Origin: Mycobacterium sp. D16Q14
GTDB lineage: Bacteria; Actinomycetota; Actinomycetes; Mycobacteriales; Mycobacteriaceae
Direction of reading: 5' to 3'
DNA length: 64,000 nucleotides
Assembly (NCBI GenBank): GCA_002013415.1
Contig: MAEX01000004.1
Coordinates: 248,001 to 312,000 of the forward strand
Shown here: positions 18,046 through 27,820 of the stretch, in pieces
How the letters are laid out: every line of letters starts with the position of its first letter
Position numbering within the stretch: the first letter of the stretch is position 1
Translations under genes and position numbers: made by a program
The notes under the pieces: model-generated
Told to the model about the DNA's origin: nothing
The model's input: only the letters and a program-made list of their open reading frames with translations
Database searches by the model: none

Positions 18046-19077
18046 TCACAGCGTATCGGTCACCTTGGATAGACCTCTGGGTACGTCTGGATTTTCGCCG
18101 CGCCCGATCGCCAACTGCATCGCGAGTAGCTGCAGCGGAAGAATGGCCAACATGGGTGAAAGTTCCTCGAGCGTCGGCTCCAGGGTCACACCCAACCCGG
18201 TGGCCGCCACCGCGTCCGCCGACCCCACACAGCACACGTCCGCACCGCGTCCGGCCAGCCGGTGCAGCACATCGTTCATGGCACGTCCCCCGACTCCGTC
18301 GGGAACGATCGCGATCACCGGTACCTGAGGGTCGATCATCGCCAGCGGTCCGTGTAACAGATCGGCCCCTGAGAAGGCCTGAGCGGAAAGATAACTCGTT
18401 TCCATCAGCTTGAGGGCGGCCTCGCGCGCCGTCGGGTACGAGTAGCCGCGGCCGGTGGTGACCAGCCGCGATGCGAAGCGGTAGCGGGTGGCCAGCTGCT
18501 GCACGACGGAGCTGTGCAGGATCTCCTCGCCGCGTTCCGGGAGCAGGTTGACAGCCGTATTGTCGCGGCCGGCCACATCGGTGAGCAGTAGGTACAGTGC
18601 CAGCAGTTGCGCGGTATACGACTTGGTGGCGGCGACGGCGAGTTCGGGTCCGGCCAACACGTCTACGTGATACTCAGCGGCTGTCGCCAGCGCGGATGTC
18701 GGGGCGTTGGTCACGGCCACGGTGAGTGCACCCCGCTCGCGTGCCACCGCCAGCGTCTGCACCAGGTCAGGGGAACTACCCGATTGGCTGACCCCGATCA
18801 CCAGCACACCCGAAAGGTCGGGGCGCGCACCGTAGGTGGTCATGGTCGACGGCGAGGCAAGTCCCGCGGGGACTTGCAGGATGATCTCGGTGAGGTACTT
18901 GCCATACAGCGCCGCATGGTCACTGGTTCCCCGGGCGGCGAAGAGCACAAAGCGGGGCCTGTATTCGACGATCTTCGCTGCCACCTCCGCAATCGCGGCC
19001 CGGCCGTCAGAAAGCAGCCGCCCCCACACGGCTGGCTGTTGACGGATCTCGTCAGCCATATGCGTCCCCGCGGTCAT
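18046..19077 (-). CDS. SIS-domain glucosamine-6-phosphate deaminase/isomerase-like protein
   Basis: The 343-residue protein has two SIS sugar-phosphate domains as in the isomerase half of GlmS, without a glutaminase domain. Motifs are FAARGTSDHAALYGKY, VIGVSQSGSSPDLV, and AATKSYTAQLLALYLL in domain 1, then TTGRGYSYPTAREAALKLMETSYLSAQAFSGADLLHGP in domain 2. Between nagA and a GlcNAc-type kinase, it most likely performs the NagB step: glucosamine-6-P to fructose-6-P plus ammonia. The ATG overlaps the kinase stop (ATGA). AgaS-like galactosamine-6-P deaminase is an alternative role. Confidence 0.88.
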   Translation of the reverse strand: MTAGTHMADEIRQQPAVWGRLLSDGRAAIAEVAAKIVEYRPRFVLFAARGTSDHAALYGKYLTEIILQVPAGLASPSTMTTYGARPDLSGVLVIGVSQSGSSPDLVQTLAVARERGALTVAVTNAPTSALATAAEYHVDVLAGPELAVAATKSYTAQLLALYLLLTDVAGRDNTAVNLLPERGEEILHSSVVQQLATRYRFASRLVTTGRGYSYPTAREAALKLMETSYLSAQAFSGADLLHGPLAMIDPQVPVIAIVPDGVGGRAMNDVLHRLAGRGADVCCVGSADAVAATGLGVTLEPTLEELSPMLAILPLQLLAMQLAIGRGENPDVPRGLSKVTDTL

Positions 19078-19988
19078 GCCTTCTCCAATCCGTCGACATC
19101 GGCCCCGGCTAGGATCAATGCTCCAAACACCGGTTCACGTTGCAGCACAGCAATATCCGAAACACCCGTGGTCCGTGTACATTCGATGATATCGGCGACC
19201 AGGCCCGGCTGGTTGACCAGCAGGCCGCCACCGAGCACCACGGGCAGTCCAGGGCCCAATCGTATGCAGACACCCTCGATCAACGCGGCCACGTCGATGG
19301 CGGTTTGTCGGGTGATCACCTTGGCGGCCTCGTCACCGGCCGCGGCGAGGTCGAAAACGAGCCCCGCCATCTTGGCCCAATACCGCCGTTCGGAGTGGGC
19401 ATAGAAATGGTCGAGCAGCTGGGCGGGCTCGGTCACACCACACTCAGAGGTGAACCGCCGCGATAGCGCATCTGGCGGGTCACCTCTGTCCGACAGGGAG
19501 AGAGCGTGCCGCACAGCAGATCTCGACACGCCGTAGCCGCTGCCCTCGTCCCCGAGTAGGTACCCCCAACCCCCTACCCGCGCCGCGGTGCCGTCGGCGC
19601 GTTTTCCCCACGCCACCGATCCGGTACCGGATATCACCGCGATACCTGCCGTCAGACCGCCCGCCGCGAGGACCAGCTGTGTGTCGTGCACCGCGGTGAT
19701 GTGCGCATGGGGTGCGTACGGTCGCAGCAGCCGAATCAGGGTTTGCGCACCCTCCTCGGTATCCACACCGGCGGATCCGGCGCTCACGCGGGAGATGTCG
19801 TCGTAGTTCAGCTGGGAAAAGATATCGGCGAATACGGTTTTCGCCTGTTCTTCGGTCACCGACTGCAGGTTCGCACTCCCGGCCAGCGCCTCGCCGATCA
19901 CCGTGCCACCCGAGACGGCCAGCGCGCGGGTCTTGGATCCGCCGATGTCGATTCCGACTATTACGCCGCCGGCTACGTCTCGGGCCAC
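19074..19988 (-). CDS. BadF/BadG-type ATPase, probable N-acetylglucosamine kinase
   Basis: The 304-residue ASKHA-fold kinase has phosphate-1 motif GIDIGGSKTRALAV, SAGSAGVDTEEG, phosphate-2 AVISGTGSVAWGKR, GWGYLLGDEGSGYGVSR, and adenosine motif VVLGGGLLVNQPGLV. Eukaryotic and bacterial GlcNAc kinases have this arrangement. Start: a GTG (VARDVAGGVIVGIDIG) inside the end of the MFS gene, a 16-base overlap; the next Val codons are GTA or GTC and cannot start. Acts after uptake of free amino sugar, supplying the 6-phosphate to NagA and the SIS protein. Confidence 0.88.
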   Translation of the reverse strand: MARDVAGGVIVGIDIGGSKTRALAVSGGTVIGEALAGSANLQSVTEEQAKTVFADIFSQLNYDDISRVSAGSAGVDTEEGAQTLIRLLRPYAPHAHITAVHDTQLVLAAGGLTAGIAVISGTGSVAWGKRADGTAARVGGWGYLLGDEGSGYGVSRSAVRHALSLSDRGDPPDALSRRFTSECGVTEPAQLLDHFYAHSERRYWAKMAGLVFDLAAAGDEAAKVITRQTAIDVAALIEGVCIRLGPGLPVVLGGGLLVNQPGLVADIIECTRTTGVSDIAVLQREPVFGALILAGADVDGLEKA

Positions 19989-21367
19989 TTGCCCCCGCTT
20001 TCCCAGAAGTGCCGGATCTCCTCGAGGTCGCGGCCCTTGGTCTCCGGCGCCAGCAGATAGACGAACAGGAGGGCCGCCAGTGCGAGGGCGCCGAATACGC
20101 CGAACGCCACCACGCCGCCGAGCGCGGTCAACAAGGTCAGGAAGTACATGGACACAATGGCGTTCGCCACGAGATCCGATGTCAGCATGGCGCTGGCACC
20201 ATAGGACCGCAGCCGTGCCGGGAAGCTCTCGCCCGCGTACACCCACACCAGCGAGCCGAATCCGAAGGTGAAGCCCACCGCGATGAGCACGATGCCGAGG
20301 AATCCGAGGACGGTCAGCACGCCGCCGAATGAGGATCCGCCGACTGCGAATACGCCCACCAGCAGCGCGTCGGCAATGATCATGATGGTGATACCGATCA
20401 TGAGGATGGGCCGGCGGCCCATCCGGTCGATGGTCGACATGGATACGAACACTGCCAGTAGCGCGGCCACCTGAACGAGTGCAGGGAGCCCGAGTTTGGC
20501 GAAGTATCCCGACATGCCCATCGCCTCGAAGATGCGAGGCCCGTAGTAGACGACGGCGTTGATGCCGGTGATCTGGATGAAAAAGCCAAGGCCGACAACG
20601 AAAAATGTTGCCCTGTTATAGGGCGGAGTGATCATCTCTCGCAACCGCGCCAGCACCGAACCGCCGCCCTCGGCCCGCAACGCCTCAGTGATCTCGTCGA
20701 GCTCGTGGTCGATATCGATATCCGGATCTACCGCGGCGAGGATCTCACGCGCACGTGCACGGTCACCGCGCATCATGTACCAGCGTGCGGTGTCGGGGAG
20801 CTTGCGCAAGGCGATCAGCACCAGCGCGGCCGGGATGGCCGCCAGGCCCAGCATCAGTCGCCAGCTGCCGGTGGACGACAACGCCCAGGCAATGAGGTAC
20901 CCGGCGATGATGCCCGTCACGCAGGCCAGTTGGTAGAGCACCAGCATGGAGCCGCGGATCTTGGTGGGGGAGGACTCGGCGACGAACACCGGAACCACCA
21001 CCACCGAAATTCCCACCGTCACCCCAAGCAGCGTTCTGGCCGCGACCAGCGTTGTCAGATCGATGGCCAGTGCGGACAACAGGGAGAAGATTCCAAATGT
21101 TGCTGCCACCAAGACCATTGACTGCTTCCGGCCAATCCGGTTGGAAAGGGGCCCACCGATGAGTGCGCCGACGATCTCGCCGATCACCACCGCGGTGGCG
21201 GCCAGCTGCTGGTCGTGGGTGGACAGGTGTAGGTCATCGGTGAGGAACAGCAACGCTCCCGCGATGTTGGAGGAGTCGTATCCGTAGATAACGCCCACCG
21301 CTGCGGCGGTCACGGCCACCATCAAGCCCAGACGCGACGTTGCGCGGAGGTCGGTGATCAGGCTCAT
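19973..21367 (-). CDS. MFS sugar porter
   Basis: The 464-residue protein has 12 hydrophobic segments. Sugar-porter signatures are IYGYDSSNIAGALLFL at helix 1, GGPLSNRIGRKQSM between helices 2 and 3, PTKIRGSMLVLYQL, DTARWYMMRGDRARA in the central loop, STIDRMGRRPIL, and PAETKGRDLEEI-like APETKGRDLEEI at the C-terminus. It is a proton symporter or facilitator for hexoses. First gene of the operon with kinase, SIS deaminase and nagA, so the likely substrate is GlcNAc or another amino sugar. No regulator gene is adjacent. The promoter must lie within the tandem-repeat spacer. Confidence 0.92.
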   Translation of the reverse strand: MSLITDLRATSRLGLMVAVTAAAVGVIYGYDSSNIAGALLFLTDDLHLSTHDQQLAATAVVIGEIVGALIGGPLSNRIGRKQSMVLVAATFGIFSLLSALAIDLTTLVAARTLLGVTVGISVVVVPVFVAESSPTKIRGSMLVLYQLACVTGIIAGYLIAWALSSTGSWRLMLGLAAIPAALVLIALRKLPDTARWYMMRGDRARAREILAAVDPDIDIDHELDEITEALRAEGGGSVLARLREMITPPYNRATFFVVGLGFFIQITGINAVVYYGPRIFEAMGMSGYFAKLGLPALVQVAALLAVFVSMSTIDRMGRRPILMIGITIMIIADALLVGVFAVGGSSFGGVLTVLGFLGIVLIAVGFTFGFGSLVWVYAGESFPARLRSYGASAMLTSDLVANAIVSMYFLTLLTALGGVVAFGVFGALALAALLFVYLLAPETKGRDLEEIRHFWESGGKWPET

Positions 21368-21384
21368 CCCACGTATTAGACACT

Positions 21385-21441
21385 GATGAGCGCTTGCGTG
21401 AAGAAGATTAGGTACCGATGAGCGCTTGCGTGAAGAAGATT
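21385..21441. repeat. Tandem 25-bp direct repeats in divergent promoter region
   Basis: A 25-bp unit beginning GATGAGCGCTTGCGTGAAGA is present twice without mismatch, at 21385-21409 and 21417-21441, a 32-bp period. It fills most of the 76-bp gap between the MFS gene and the luciferase-like gene. The second copy supplies the AAGAAG ribosome-binding sequence of the latter. A partial third copy is at 2854. Confidence 0.85.
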
Positions 21442-21443
21442 GG

Positions 21444-22337
21444 ATGACTGTGCAGATCGGTGTTGTCGCTCCTGTGGAGCTCGGAATTACCGCAGAACCA
21501 GACAAGATCCTCGAATTCGCGCGTGCCGCAGAATGCCTGGGATTCAGCGAGATCTCCGTGGTGGAGCATGCCGTCGTCATCGGAAATACGCAGAGCACCT
21601 ATCCCTATTCGCCGACCGGGCAGTCGCACCTGCTCGATGACGTCGATATCCCCGACCCGCTTGAGCTGCTGTCCTTCATCGCGGGCGCCACCACGACCCT
21701 AGGGCTGTCCACCGGGGTGCTGGTGCTGCCGGACCACCACCCCGTGGTGCTGGCCAAACGCCTGGCCACTCTGGATCGGCTGAGCCGGGGGCGGCTGCGA
21801 ATCTGCCTGGGCGTGGGGTGGATGCGTGAGGAGATCGAGGCGTGCGGCGGCGATTTCGATCGTCGGGGCCGGGCCACCGACGAGGCCATCGCGGTCATGC
21901 GTGCGCTGTGGTCCACAGACGGTCCCGCAGCGTATGATGGCGAGTTCTATCGATTCAAGGATGCCTATTCGTATCCCAAACCGGCACAGCCTCAGGGTGT
22001 CCCGCTGTACATCGGCGGGCACAGCAGGGCCGCGGCGCGGAGAGCGGGGCGACTGGGCAACGGCTTTCAACCGCTGGGTCTGGTCGGTGAGGACCTGTCG
22101 GCCGCGGTGGGCGTCATGCGCGCGGCGGCAGCTGACAGGGGTCGAGATCCCGCGGAGATCGATCTCGTGCTCGGCCACGGTCTGCATCGCGTGGATCAGG
22201 CAGCGCTGGACCAGGCTCAACAGACCGGGGCGGGGTGCATGCTGCTCTCGGCCTCGCGGCGCGCCACCACCCTGGAGGCGGTGCTCGACGAGATGGCCGA
22301 GTGCGCTAGTCGACTCGAACTGGCCGGTCCTCGCTGA
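21444..22337 (+). CDS. LLM-class F420-dependent oxidoreductase
   Basis: The 297-residue luciferase-like TIM barrel has EISVVEHAVV at strand 3, the TTTLGLSTGVLVLPDHHPVVLAKRLATLDRLSRGRL block (flavin/F420 pocket), LGVGWMREEIEACG, and PLYIGGHSRAAARRAGRLGNGFQP near the end. Mycobacterial members of this family mostly use F420; the substrate is unknown. The ATG is preceded by AAGAAG inside the second tandem repeat. Its end overlaps the convergent SnoaL-like gene by 32 bases. Confidence 0.88.
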   Translation: MTVQIGVVAPVELGITAEPDKILEFARAAECLGFSEISVVEHAVVIGNTQSTYPYSPTGQSHLLDDVDIPDPLELLSFIAGATTTLGLSTGVLVLPDHHPVVLAKRLATLDRLSRGRLRICLGVGWMREEIEACGGDFDRRGRATDEAIAVMRALWSTDGPAAYDGEFYRFKDAYSYPKPAQPQGVPLYIGGHSRAAARRAGRLGNGFQPLGLVGEDLSAAVGVMRAAAADRGRDPAEIDLVLGHGLHRVDQAALDQAQQTGAGCMLLSASRRATTLEAVLDEMAECASRLELAGPR

Positions 22338-22746
22338 ACACCACGACCGGCTCACGGCGGGTGAAGACCCAACCGGTGGGTCCGCGCTCGTAGGTATCGA
22401 GATAGCGCACGGCCAGCACGTTATCGCGATGCTCATCACCGCGGAGATAGATGTGGTGCGCCATGCAGTAGACCTCGCCCGTCGCGGTATCGCCGTTGAC
22501 TGTCGCCGACTGCTGGCCAAGGAGGTGGTAGGTCGCACGGAGCGGCGCAAGCGCCGCGACAATCGAATCCGCAATGGCCTGGCGTCCCTGCAGGGCCGCC
22601 GAATCACCCCGGCGGAGCAGGACGGGAGGGCGCACCAGCTCGGCGTCGGGCGAGAACAATCCGACGAGTGTGTCGACGTCGCGGCGGTCTGCCGCACTGG
22701 CGTACCGGGCGACGAGATCTTGGATGGCGAGTCGGTCATCGGTCAC
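22306..22746 (-). CDS. SnoaL/NTF2-like protein
   Basis: The 146-residue alpha+beta cone protein has RLAIQDLVARYASAADRRDVDTLVGLFSPDAELV, ALQGRQAIADSIVAAL, a long curved sheet YHLLGQQSATVNGDTATGEVYCMAHH, and WVFTRREPVVVF. This is the polyketide-cyclase-like/steroid-isomerase superfamily, often found beside SDR and dehydrogenase genes. The GTG start (VTDDRLAIQ) is preferred; a start 11 codons upstream would run into the divergent promoter. It shares an operator-bearing 59-bp gap with the SDR gene. Confidence 0.8.
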   Translation of the reverse strand: MTDDRLAIQDLVARYASAADRRDVDTLVGLFSPDAELVRPPVLLRRGDSAALQGRQAIADSIVAALAPLRATYHLLGQQSATVNGDTATGEVYCMAHHIYLRGDEHRDNVLAVRYLDTYERGPTGWVFTRREPVVVFSEDRPVRVD

Positions 22747-22781
22747 GGATACAAAGCCTATGGGGCCTGGACCTCCCAACC

Positions 22782-22793
22782 AACCGATCGGTT
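22782..22793. promoter_or_regulatory. Palindromic operator at divergent promoter
   Basis: AACCGATCGGTT is a 12-bp perfect palindrome that touches a TATGGT -10 (22793-22798). That -10 sits seven bases before the SDR start codon, giving a leaderless transcript. The form is typical of TetR-family operators. The cognate regulator is not adjacent. Confidence 0.55.
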
Positions 22794-22805
22794 ATGGTGC
22801 GGCTC

Positions 22806-23585
22806 ATGGATATCAATGGTGTGTCTGCAATCGTCACGGGTGGTGCCTCGGGTCTCGGCGCCGCAACTGCTCGCCTACTCGCTGCACAGGGCGCCAAGGT
22901 CGTCATCGCCGACGTCCAGGACGAAAAGGGTGAGGCTCTGGCCAAGGAACTCGGTGGCGCTTTCGTGCACACCGATGTCACCAGCGAGGCCGACGGCATC
23001 GCCGCCGTCGACGCGGCCAAGGAGCTCGGCCCGGTGCGCGTGCTCATCAACTGCGCGGGCGTCGGCTGGCCCGGTCGCACCATTGGCAAGGACGGCCAGT
23101 ACGCCTCGGCGCACTCGCTGGACATCTTCTCCAAGGTCATCGGCATCAACCTCATCGGCTCGTTCAACCTGATCCGCCTCGCGGCCACCGCGATCAGCCA
23201 GGAAGAGCCTGTCGATGAGTTCGGTGAACGCGGTGCCATCGTCAACACCGCATCTGTCGCGGCCTTCGACGGCCAGATCGGGCAGGCCGCCTACTCGGCT
23301 TCCAAAGGCGGCATCGTCGGTATGACTCTTCCGATCGCGCGTGATCTGTCGGTCGTCGGCATCCGTGTGAACACCATCGCACCCGGCCTCATCGACACCC
23401 CGATCTACGGTGAGGGCGAGTCCGCGCAACAGTTCAAGGACCGCCTGGCGCCGAACGTGCTGTACCCGCAGCGCCTGGGTAACCCCGAAGAATTCGCGTC
23501 GCTGGCTCTCGAGCTTGTCACCAACAGCTACATGAACGCCGAGACGATTCGCATCGACGGCGGGGCAAGGCTTCAGCCGAAGTAG
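22806..23585 (+). CDS. SDR dehydrogenase, 3-hydroxyacyl-CoA dehydrogenase type 2-like
   Basis: The 259-residue short-chain dehydrogenase has cofactor motif IVTGGASGLGAATARLL, Asp after strand 2 in VVIADVQDEKG (NAD preference), NCAGVGWP, Ser in NTASVAAFDGQIGQ, and catalytic YSASK. The insertion before the catalytic Ser (QEEPVDEFGERGAIVNTA) and the ending NSYMNAETIRIDGGARLQPK match the HSD17B10/3-hydroxy-2-methylbutyryl-CoA type, which works in beta-oxidation of branched acyl-CoA or isoleucine. The start is the ATG right after the promoter; a longer frame upstream crosses it. Confidence 0.88.
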   Translation: MDINGVSAIVTGGASGLGAATARLLAAQGAKVVIADVQDEKGEALAKELGGAFVHTDVTSEADGIAAVDAAKELGPVRVLINCAGVGWPGRTIGKDGQYASAHSLDIFSKVIGINLIGSFNLIRLAATAISQEEPVDEFGERGAIVNTASVAAFDGQIGQAAYSASKGGIVGMTLPIARDLSVVGIRVNTIAPGLIDTPIYGEGESAQQFKDRLAPNVLYPQRLGNPEEFASLALELVTNSYMNAETIRIDGGARLQPK

Positions 23586-23630
23586 CCCCGAAAAGATTCA
23601 CTTGTCGGTGGCCTATGGAACATTGGAGAG

Positions 23631-24881
23631 ATGGCCACCACGGCGTCGGCGGCTCTCACTGGGCGACCGCTGTCCGGACATGACGAGGCTGCCGAGCACA
23701 TCGCTCGGCAGGCCTTCGTCGACGCGCACGTTGGCACGGTCGGGCTCGAACTGGAGTCTCATACCGTCGAGCTGGCTGCCCCGCACCGCAGGGTCAGCTG
23801 GATTCGGCTGCATGAGATCGCGGATTCGGTTCCCGATCTGCCCGGGTCCAGCACCATCACGTTTGAACCGGGAGGGGCGGTCGAACTCTCCGGTCCCCCG
23901 CATGCCGATGTATTGTCCGCAATCTCGTCAATGCGGGCCGATCACGCGATCTTGACCTCGGCATATCGTGGTGCCGGGGTGGCGGTCGCCAGCCTGGGCA
24001 CCGATCCGTTACGCACCCCTGAGCGTGTGAATCCCGCAGCGCGATACGCCGCGATGGTCGGCCATTTCGGTGCCGCGGGTTTCGGCGAGACCGCGCTGCA
24101 GATGATGACCTGCACCGCGTCTTTGCAGGTCAATCTGCAATCCGGGACACCACGACAGTGGCGGGACAGGTTCGCGCTGGCACAACAGATCGGCCCGACG
24201 ATGGTGGCTCTCTCGGCATCCTCGCCCATGCTCGCGGGTCGCCGGACAGGGCAGCGAAACACCCGGCAGTGGATTTGGGACAACCTGGATCCACGGCGCT
24301 GTGCCCCGGTCGAGATCGGCTCCGACCCGACCGAATCCTGGGTCAGATATGCGCTGCGAGCACCCGTCATGCTGGTGCGAAACGAGGACGGCGCGGAAGC
24401 TGTTGTCACCCATGTGCCGTTCCAATCCTGGGTCGACGGGACTACGCGGCTCGCAGGGCGCGTTCCCACCACCGAAGACCTCGACTATCACCTGACCACG
24501 CTCTTTCCGCCGGTGCGACCGCGGCGCTGGCTGGAGCTGCGATATCTGGATGCGGCACCAGATTGGTGGTGGCCCGCGCTGGCCTTCACCGTGGTCGCTG
24601 CGCTCGATCATCCGCAGGTCGCGGACGTTGCCGCGGAGGCGGTTGAACCGGTTGGTGACGCCTGGGAGGTGGCGGCGCGGGACGGCCTGGCGGATTCGGC
24701 CCTGCATGCGGCCGGGCGTCGGTTGGTGTCGGCCGCGTGCGCGGTGGCGCCGCCCGAATTGGCCGCGGATATGGCCTTCCTTGTGGAACGTGTCGAGCAA
24801 GGGCGTTGCCCTGCAGATGATTTCATCGATAACGTCACCGAATACGGGGTGGAACAGGCCTTCTCTGGAGCGGCCCGATGA
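23631..24881 (+). CDS. egtA: Glutamate-cysteine ligase EgtA
   Basis: Makes gamma-glutamylcysteine for ergothioneine. The 416-residue protein has the GCS2-type core: [12 protein letters not shown] near the N-terminus, [32 protein letters not shown], and [29 protein letters not shown]. First gene of a tightly packed five-gene operon (ATGA overlap with egtB). The ATG has GGAGAG just upstream, and the spacer after the SDR gene is only 45 bp. Length and order match the egtABCDE cluster of other mycobacteria. Confidence 0.95.
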   Translation: MATTASAALTGRPLSGHDEAAEHIARQAFVDAHVGTVGLELESHTVELAAPHRRVSWIRLHEIADSVPDLPGSSTITFEPGGAVELSGPPHADVLSAISSMRADHAILTSAYRGAGVAVASLGTDPLRTPERVNPAARYAAMVGHFGAAGFGETALQMMTCTASLQVNLQSGTPRQWRDRFALAQQIGPTMVALSASSPMLAGRRTGQRNTRQWIWDNLDPRRCAPVEIGSDPTESWVRYALRAPVMLVRNEDGAEAVVTHVPFQSWVDGTTRLAGRVPTTEDLDYHLTTLFPPVRPRRWLELRYLDAAPDWWWPALAFTVVAALDHPQVADVAAEAVEPVGDAWEVAARDGLADSALHAAGRRLVSAACAVAPPELAADMAFLVERVEQGRCPADDFIDNVTEYGVEQAFSGAAR

Positions 24882-26173
24882 TCCGGGAGGATTTAGCGCG
24901 GGATCTTGAAGCGGCACGTGCGCGCACGTTGACGATCACCGACCACGACGATGCCGAGTTGCATCGTCAGTACGACCCGTTGATGAGTCCGTTGGTGTGG
25001 GACCTCGCGCATATCGGCCAGCAGGAAGAGCTATGGCTGCTGCGCGGTGGAGATCCGCGCACGCCAGGGATCCTGCCCGGTGATATCGAGTCCCTCTACG
25101 ACGCCTTCCGACACACCCGGGCCAGCAGGGTGCAGCTCCCGCTGCTCTCGCCGGCCCAGGCGCGGGCCTTCTGTCACGAGGTGCGGGGCCGGGTTTTGGA
25201 CCGACTCGAGACGTTGCCCTCCGATGGTTCCGCGCGGTCGGACGAATTCATCTACTCCATGGTGCTCAGCCATGAGCATCAACATGACGAAACCATGTTG
25301 CAGGCCTTGTCGATTCGCCGCGGTGCCGCACTGCTGGAGCGTGTCGACCCGTTGCCGCCGGGACGCTCTGGTGTGGCGGGAACCTCGGTGCTGGTGCCGG
25401 AGGGCCCGTTTGTGCTGGGCGTCGATGCGAGCGACGAGCCGTTCTCGCTCGATAACGAGCGGCCCGCGCATGTGGTGGATCTCAAGAGCTTCCGGATCGG
25501 CAGGGTTCCGGTGACCAACGCCGAGTGGTCGGCATTTATCGCCGACGATGGATACCGGCGCCAGGAATTCTGGGCCGAGGCCGGGTGGACACACCGATGC
25601 GCGGAAGATCTGACGGCGCCTAAGTTTTGGAACCGGGGCGGAACACTCACACGGTTCGGTCGTGAGCTGGAGATCGTGCCCGACGAGCCCGTGCAGCACG
25701 TCAGCTTTCACGAGGCGCAGGCCTACGCTGCCTGGGCGGGAGCGCGATTGCCCACCGAGGCCGAATGGGAAAAGGCCTGTGTCTGGGATTCGGAAGCCTC
25801 TGCGCGACGGCGGTTTCCGTGGGGTGAGGATGCACCCGACCGTGACCGAGCCAATCTCGGCGGAGGCGCGCTGGGCCCCGCGCCGGTCGGGGCCTACCCG
25901 GCGTCGGCATCGGCGTATGGCGCTGAGCAGATGCTCGGTGATGTGTGGGAGTGGACGACATCCCCGCTGCGGCCGTGGCCCGGTTTTACGCCGATGATCT
26001 ACCAGCAATACAGCGAGCCGTTCTTCGAAGGTTCGGGGGCCGGTGACTATCGCGTGCTACGCGGAGGTTCGTGGGCGGTGGCACCCTCGATCATGCGGCC
26101 CAGCTTCCGGAACTGGGATCATCCGATCCGTCGGCAAATCTTCAGCGGCCTTCGTCTGGCCTGGGACGTCTAG
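24878..26173 (+). CDS. egtB: Hercynine oxygenase EgtB (sulfoxide synthase)
   Basis: Non-haem iron enzyme that joins hercynine to gamma-glutamylcysteine with O2. The 431-residue protein has an N-terminal DinB-like helical domain carrying the iron histidines: His45 in [12 protein letters not shown], and His132/His136 in [12 protein letters not shown]-terminal FGE/sulfatase-modifying domain follows, from about residue 160 ([24 protein letters not shown] ... [15 protein letters not shown] ... [12 protein letters not shown]). It overlaps egtA by four bases; the egtC start follows one base after the stop. Confidence 0.96.
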   Translation: MIREDLARDLEAARARTLTITDHDDAELHRQYDPLMSPLVWDLAHIGQQEELWLLRGGDPRTPGILPGDIESLYDAFRHTRASRVQLPLLSPAQARAFCHEVRGRVLDRLETLPSDGSARSDEFIYSMVLSHEHQHDETMLQALSIRRGAALLERVDPLPPGRSGVAGTSVLVPEGPFVLGVDASDEPFSLDNERPAHVVDLKSFRIGRVPVTNAEWSAFIADDGYRRQEFWAEAGWTHRCAEDLTAPKFWNRGGTLTRFGRELEIVPDEPVQHVSFHEAQAYAAWAGARLPTEAEWEKACVWDSEASARRRFPWGEDAPDRDRANLGGGALGPAPVGAYPASASAYGAEQMLGDVWEWTTSPLRPWPGFTPMIYQQYSEPFFEGSGAGDYRVLRGGSWAVAPSIMRPSFRNWDHPIRRQIFSGLRLAWDV

Positions 26174-26174
26174 C

Positions 26175-26855
26175 ATGTGTCGTCATCTGGGCTGGCTGGG
26201 GGAGCCGCGTAACCTGGCCTCGCTGATACTTGAACCACCGTATGGCCTTCTGGTGCAGTCGTATGCGCCACGGCGCCAAAAACACGGCCTGGTGAATGCC
26301 GACGGGTGGGGGGCCGGATTCTTCGCCGACGGAAAACCTTGCAGATGGCGTAGCGCGCGGCCGCTGTGGGGTGATGCTTCCTTCGTCTCGGTGGCCCCGG
26401 TGCTACGTAGCCGATGCGTGGTGGCGGCGGTCCGTTCCGCCAGTGCCGGAATGCCCATCGACGAGTCCGCGGCCGCGCCGTTCACGGATGGAACATGGCT
26501 GTTGTCGCACAACGGGATAGTCGATCGCGGTGCGGTGGGCGAGGTCTCCGGGGCTGAATCGGTGGTGGACAGCGCGGTGCTGGCGGCGCGCATATTCGCG
26601 TCGGGACTGGAGAACCTGGGGGAGGTGGTCCGCCAGGTTGGGGCTGCTGATCCGGGTGCTCGGCTGAACATACTGGCGGCCAATGGAAATGAGTTGATCG
26701 CCACGACCTGGGGTGACACCCTGTCGATCTTGGAGGCCGCCGACGGTGTGGTGGTGGCCAGTGAACCGTACGACGACGACCCGTCCTGGGTCGACATCCC
26801 GGACCGGCAAGTGGTGCGGGTACGCGATGGGAAGGTAGAGATAAGAGGATTATGA
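26175..26855 (+). CDS. egtC: Gamma-glutamyl-hercynylcysteine sulfoxide hydrolase EgtC
   Basis: Removes the gamma-glutamyl group from the EgtB product. This 226-residue class-II glutamine-amidotransferase-fold (Ntn) protein has the nucleophile Cys2 exposed after Met removal ([11 protein letters not shown]). It also has [21 protein letters not shown], and the [14 protein letters not shown] substrate loop. The start is fixed by the catalytic Cys at position 2; a longer frame upstream is egtB read out of frame. It overlaps egtD by four bases (ATGA). Confidence 0.95.
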   Translation: MCRHLGWLGEPRNLASLILEPPYGLLVQSYAPRRQKHGLVNADGWGAGFFADGKPCRWRSARPLWGDASFVSVAPVLRSRCVVAAVRSASAGMPIDESAAAPFTDGTWLLSHNGIVDRGAVGEVSGAESVVDSAVLAARIFASGLENLGEVVRQVGAADPGARLNILAANGNELIATTWGDTLSILEAADGVVVASEPYDDDPSWVDIPDRQVVRVRDGKVEIRGL

Positions 26856-27820
26856 CGCCGTCGTCCCCGATGACCCTGGAGAATCACTTAGCCTCTGGTG
26901 CGGCAGCAGAGGCGCTACGACGTGATGTCCGGCAGGGCCTGACCGCAGACGCGAAATCGCTTCCCCCTAAATGGTTTTACGACGAGGTCGGTAGCGACCT
27001 GTTCGACGAGATCACCAGGCTGCCGGAGTACTACCCGACGCGGACCGAGGCTGGGTTGTTGCGGGCCCATGCGGCCGATATCGCGGCGGCCTCCGGCGCC
27101 GACACTCTGGTGGAGTTGGGCAGCGGCACCTCCGAGAAGACGCGGATGCTGCTCGATGCGTTGGCTCCCGGCACCTTCATCCCTTTCGATGTGGATTCCG
27201 GGGTGCTGCGCGCGGCGGGGGATGCGCTCGTCGATGAGTATCCGGGGATGCGGGTCCGCGCGGTCTGTGGAGACTTCGAGAAGGACCTCGGGCGGATTCC
27301 CCAGGAGGGCCGCCGTCTGGTGGCATTCCTGGGCTCCACGATCGGGAATCTGACCACCGAACCGCGGGCGCGATTCCTGGCCGATGTCGCAGGTGTACTC
27401 GATTCCGGTGAAATGCTGCTGTTGGGAACCGATCTGGTCAAGGATACTGGGCGTCTGGTGCGGGCCTACGATGACAGCGCCGGAGTGACAGCCGCCTTCA
27501 ACCGCAATGTGCTGGCGGTGATCAATCGTGAACTCGACGCGGATTTCTCTCTCGAGGCTTTCGAACACGTCGCGTTGTGGAACGACGACGAGGAGCGCAT
27601 GGAGATGTGGTTGCGGTCCGTGTGCGTTCAGCGGGTGAGGATCCAAGCCCTGGATCTCGCCGTCGAATTCGGGGCTGGCGAGATGATGCTGACGGAGGTG
27701 TCCTGCAAATTCCGGCAGGAGGGCGTCGCGCGCGAGTTGGCGGCTGCGGGTCTGGATCAGACGCACTGGTGGACTGACGATTCCCATGATTTCGGACTAT
27801 CACTGGCAGTGAAGCGGTGA
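26852..27820 (+). CDS. egtD: L-histidine N(alpha)-methyltransferase EgtD
   Basis: Trimethylates histidine to hercynine, the first committed ergothioneine step. The 322-residue protein has the family N-terminus [30 protein letters not shown] (substrate pocket), SAM motif [28 protein letters not shown], and [14 protein letters not shown]. The C-terminal lid is [16 protein letters not shown]. It starts on the egtC stop (ATGA); an ATG six codons later is possible. The Glu-Ser-type histidine-binding residues near the C-terminus cannot be fully confirmed by eye. Confidence 0.96.
   Translation: MTPSSPMTLENHLASGAAAEALRRDVRQGLTADAKSLPPKWFYDEVGSDLFDEITRLPEYYPTRTEAGLLRAHAADIAAASGADTLVELGSGTSEKTRMLLDALAPGTFIPFDVDSGVLRAAGDALVDEYPGMRVRAVCGDFEKDLGRIPQEGRRLVAFLGSTIGNLTTEPRARFLADVAGVLDSGEMLLLGTDLVKDTGRLVRAYDDSAGVTAAFNRNVLAVINRELDADFSLEAFEHVALWNDDEERMEMWLRSVCVQRVRIQALDLAVEFGAGEMMLTEVSCKFRQEGVARELAAAGLDQTHWWTDDSHDFGLSLAVKR

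Noticed and set aside
21385..21441. Insertion-sequence ends or attachment site
   Set aside because: The repeats are direct, 25 bp, contain no transposase nearby and do not flank foreign genes.
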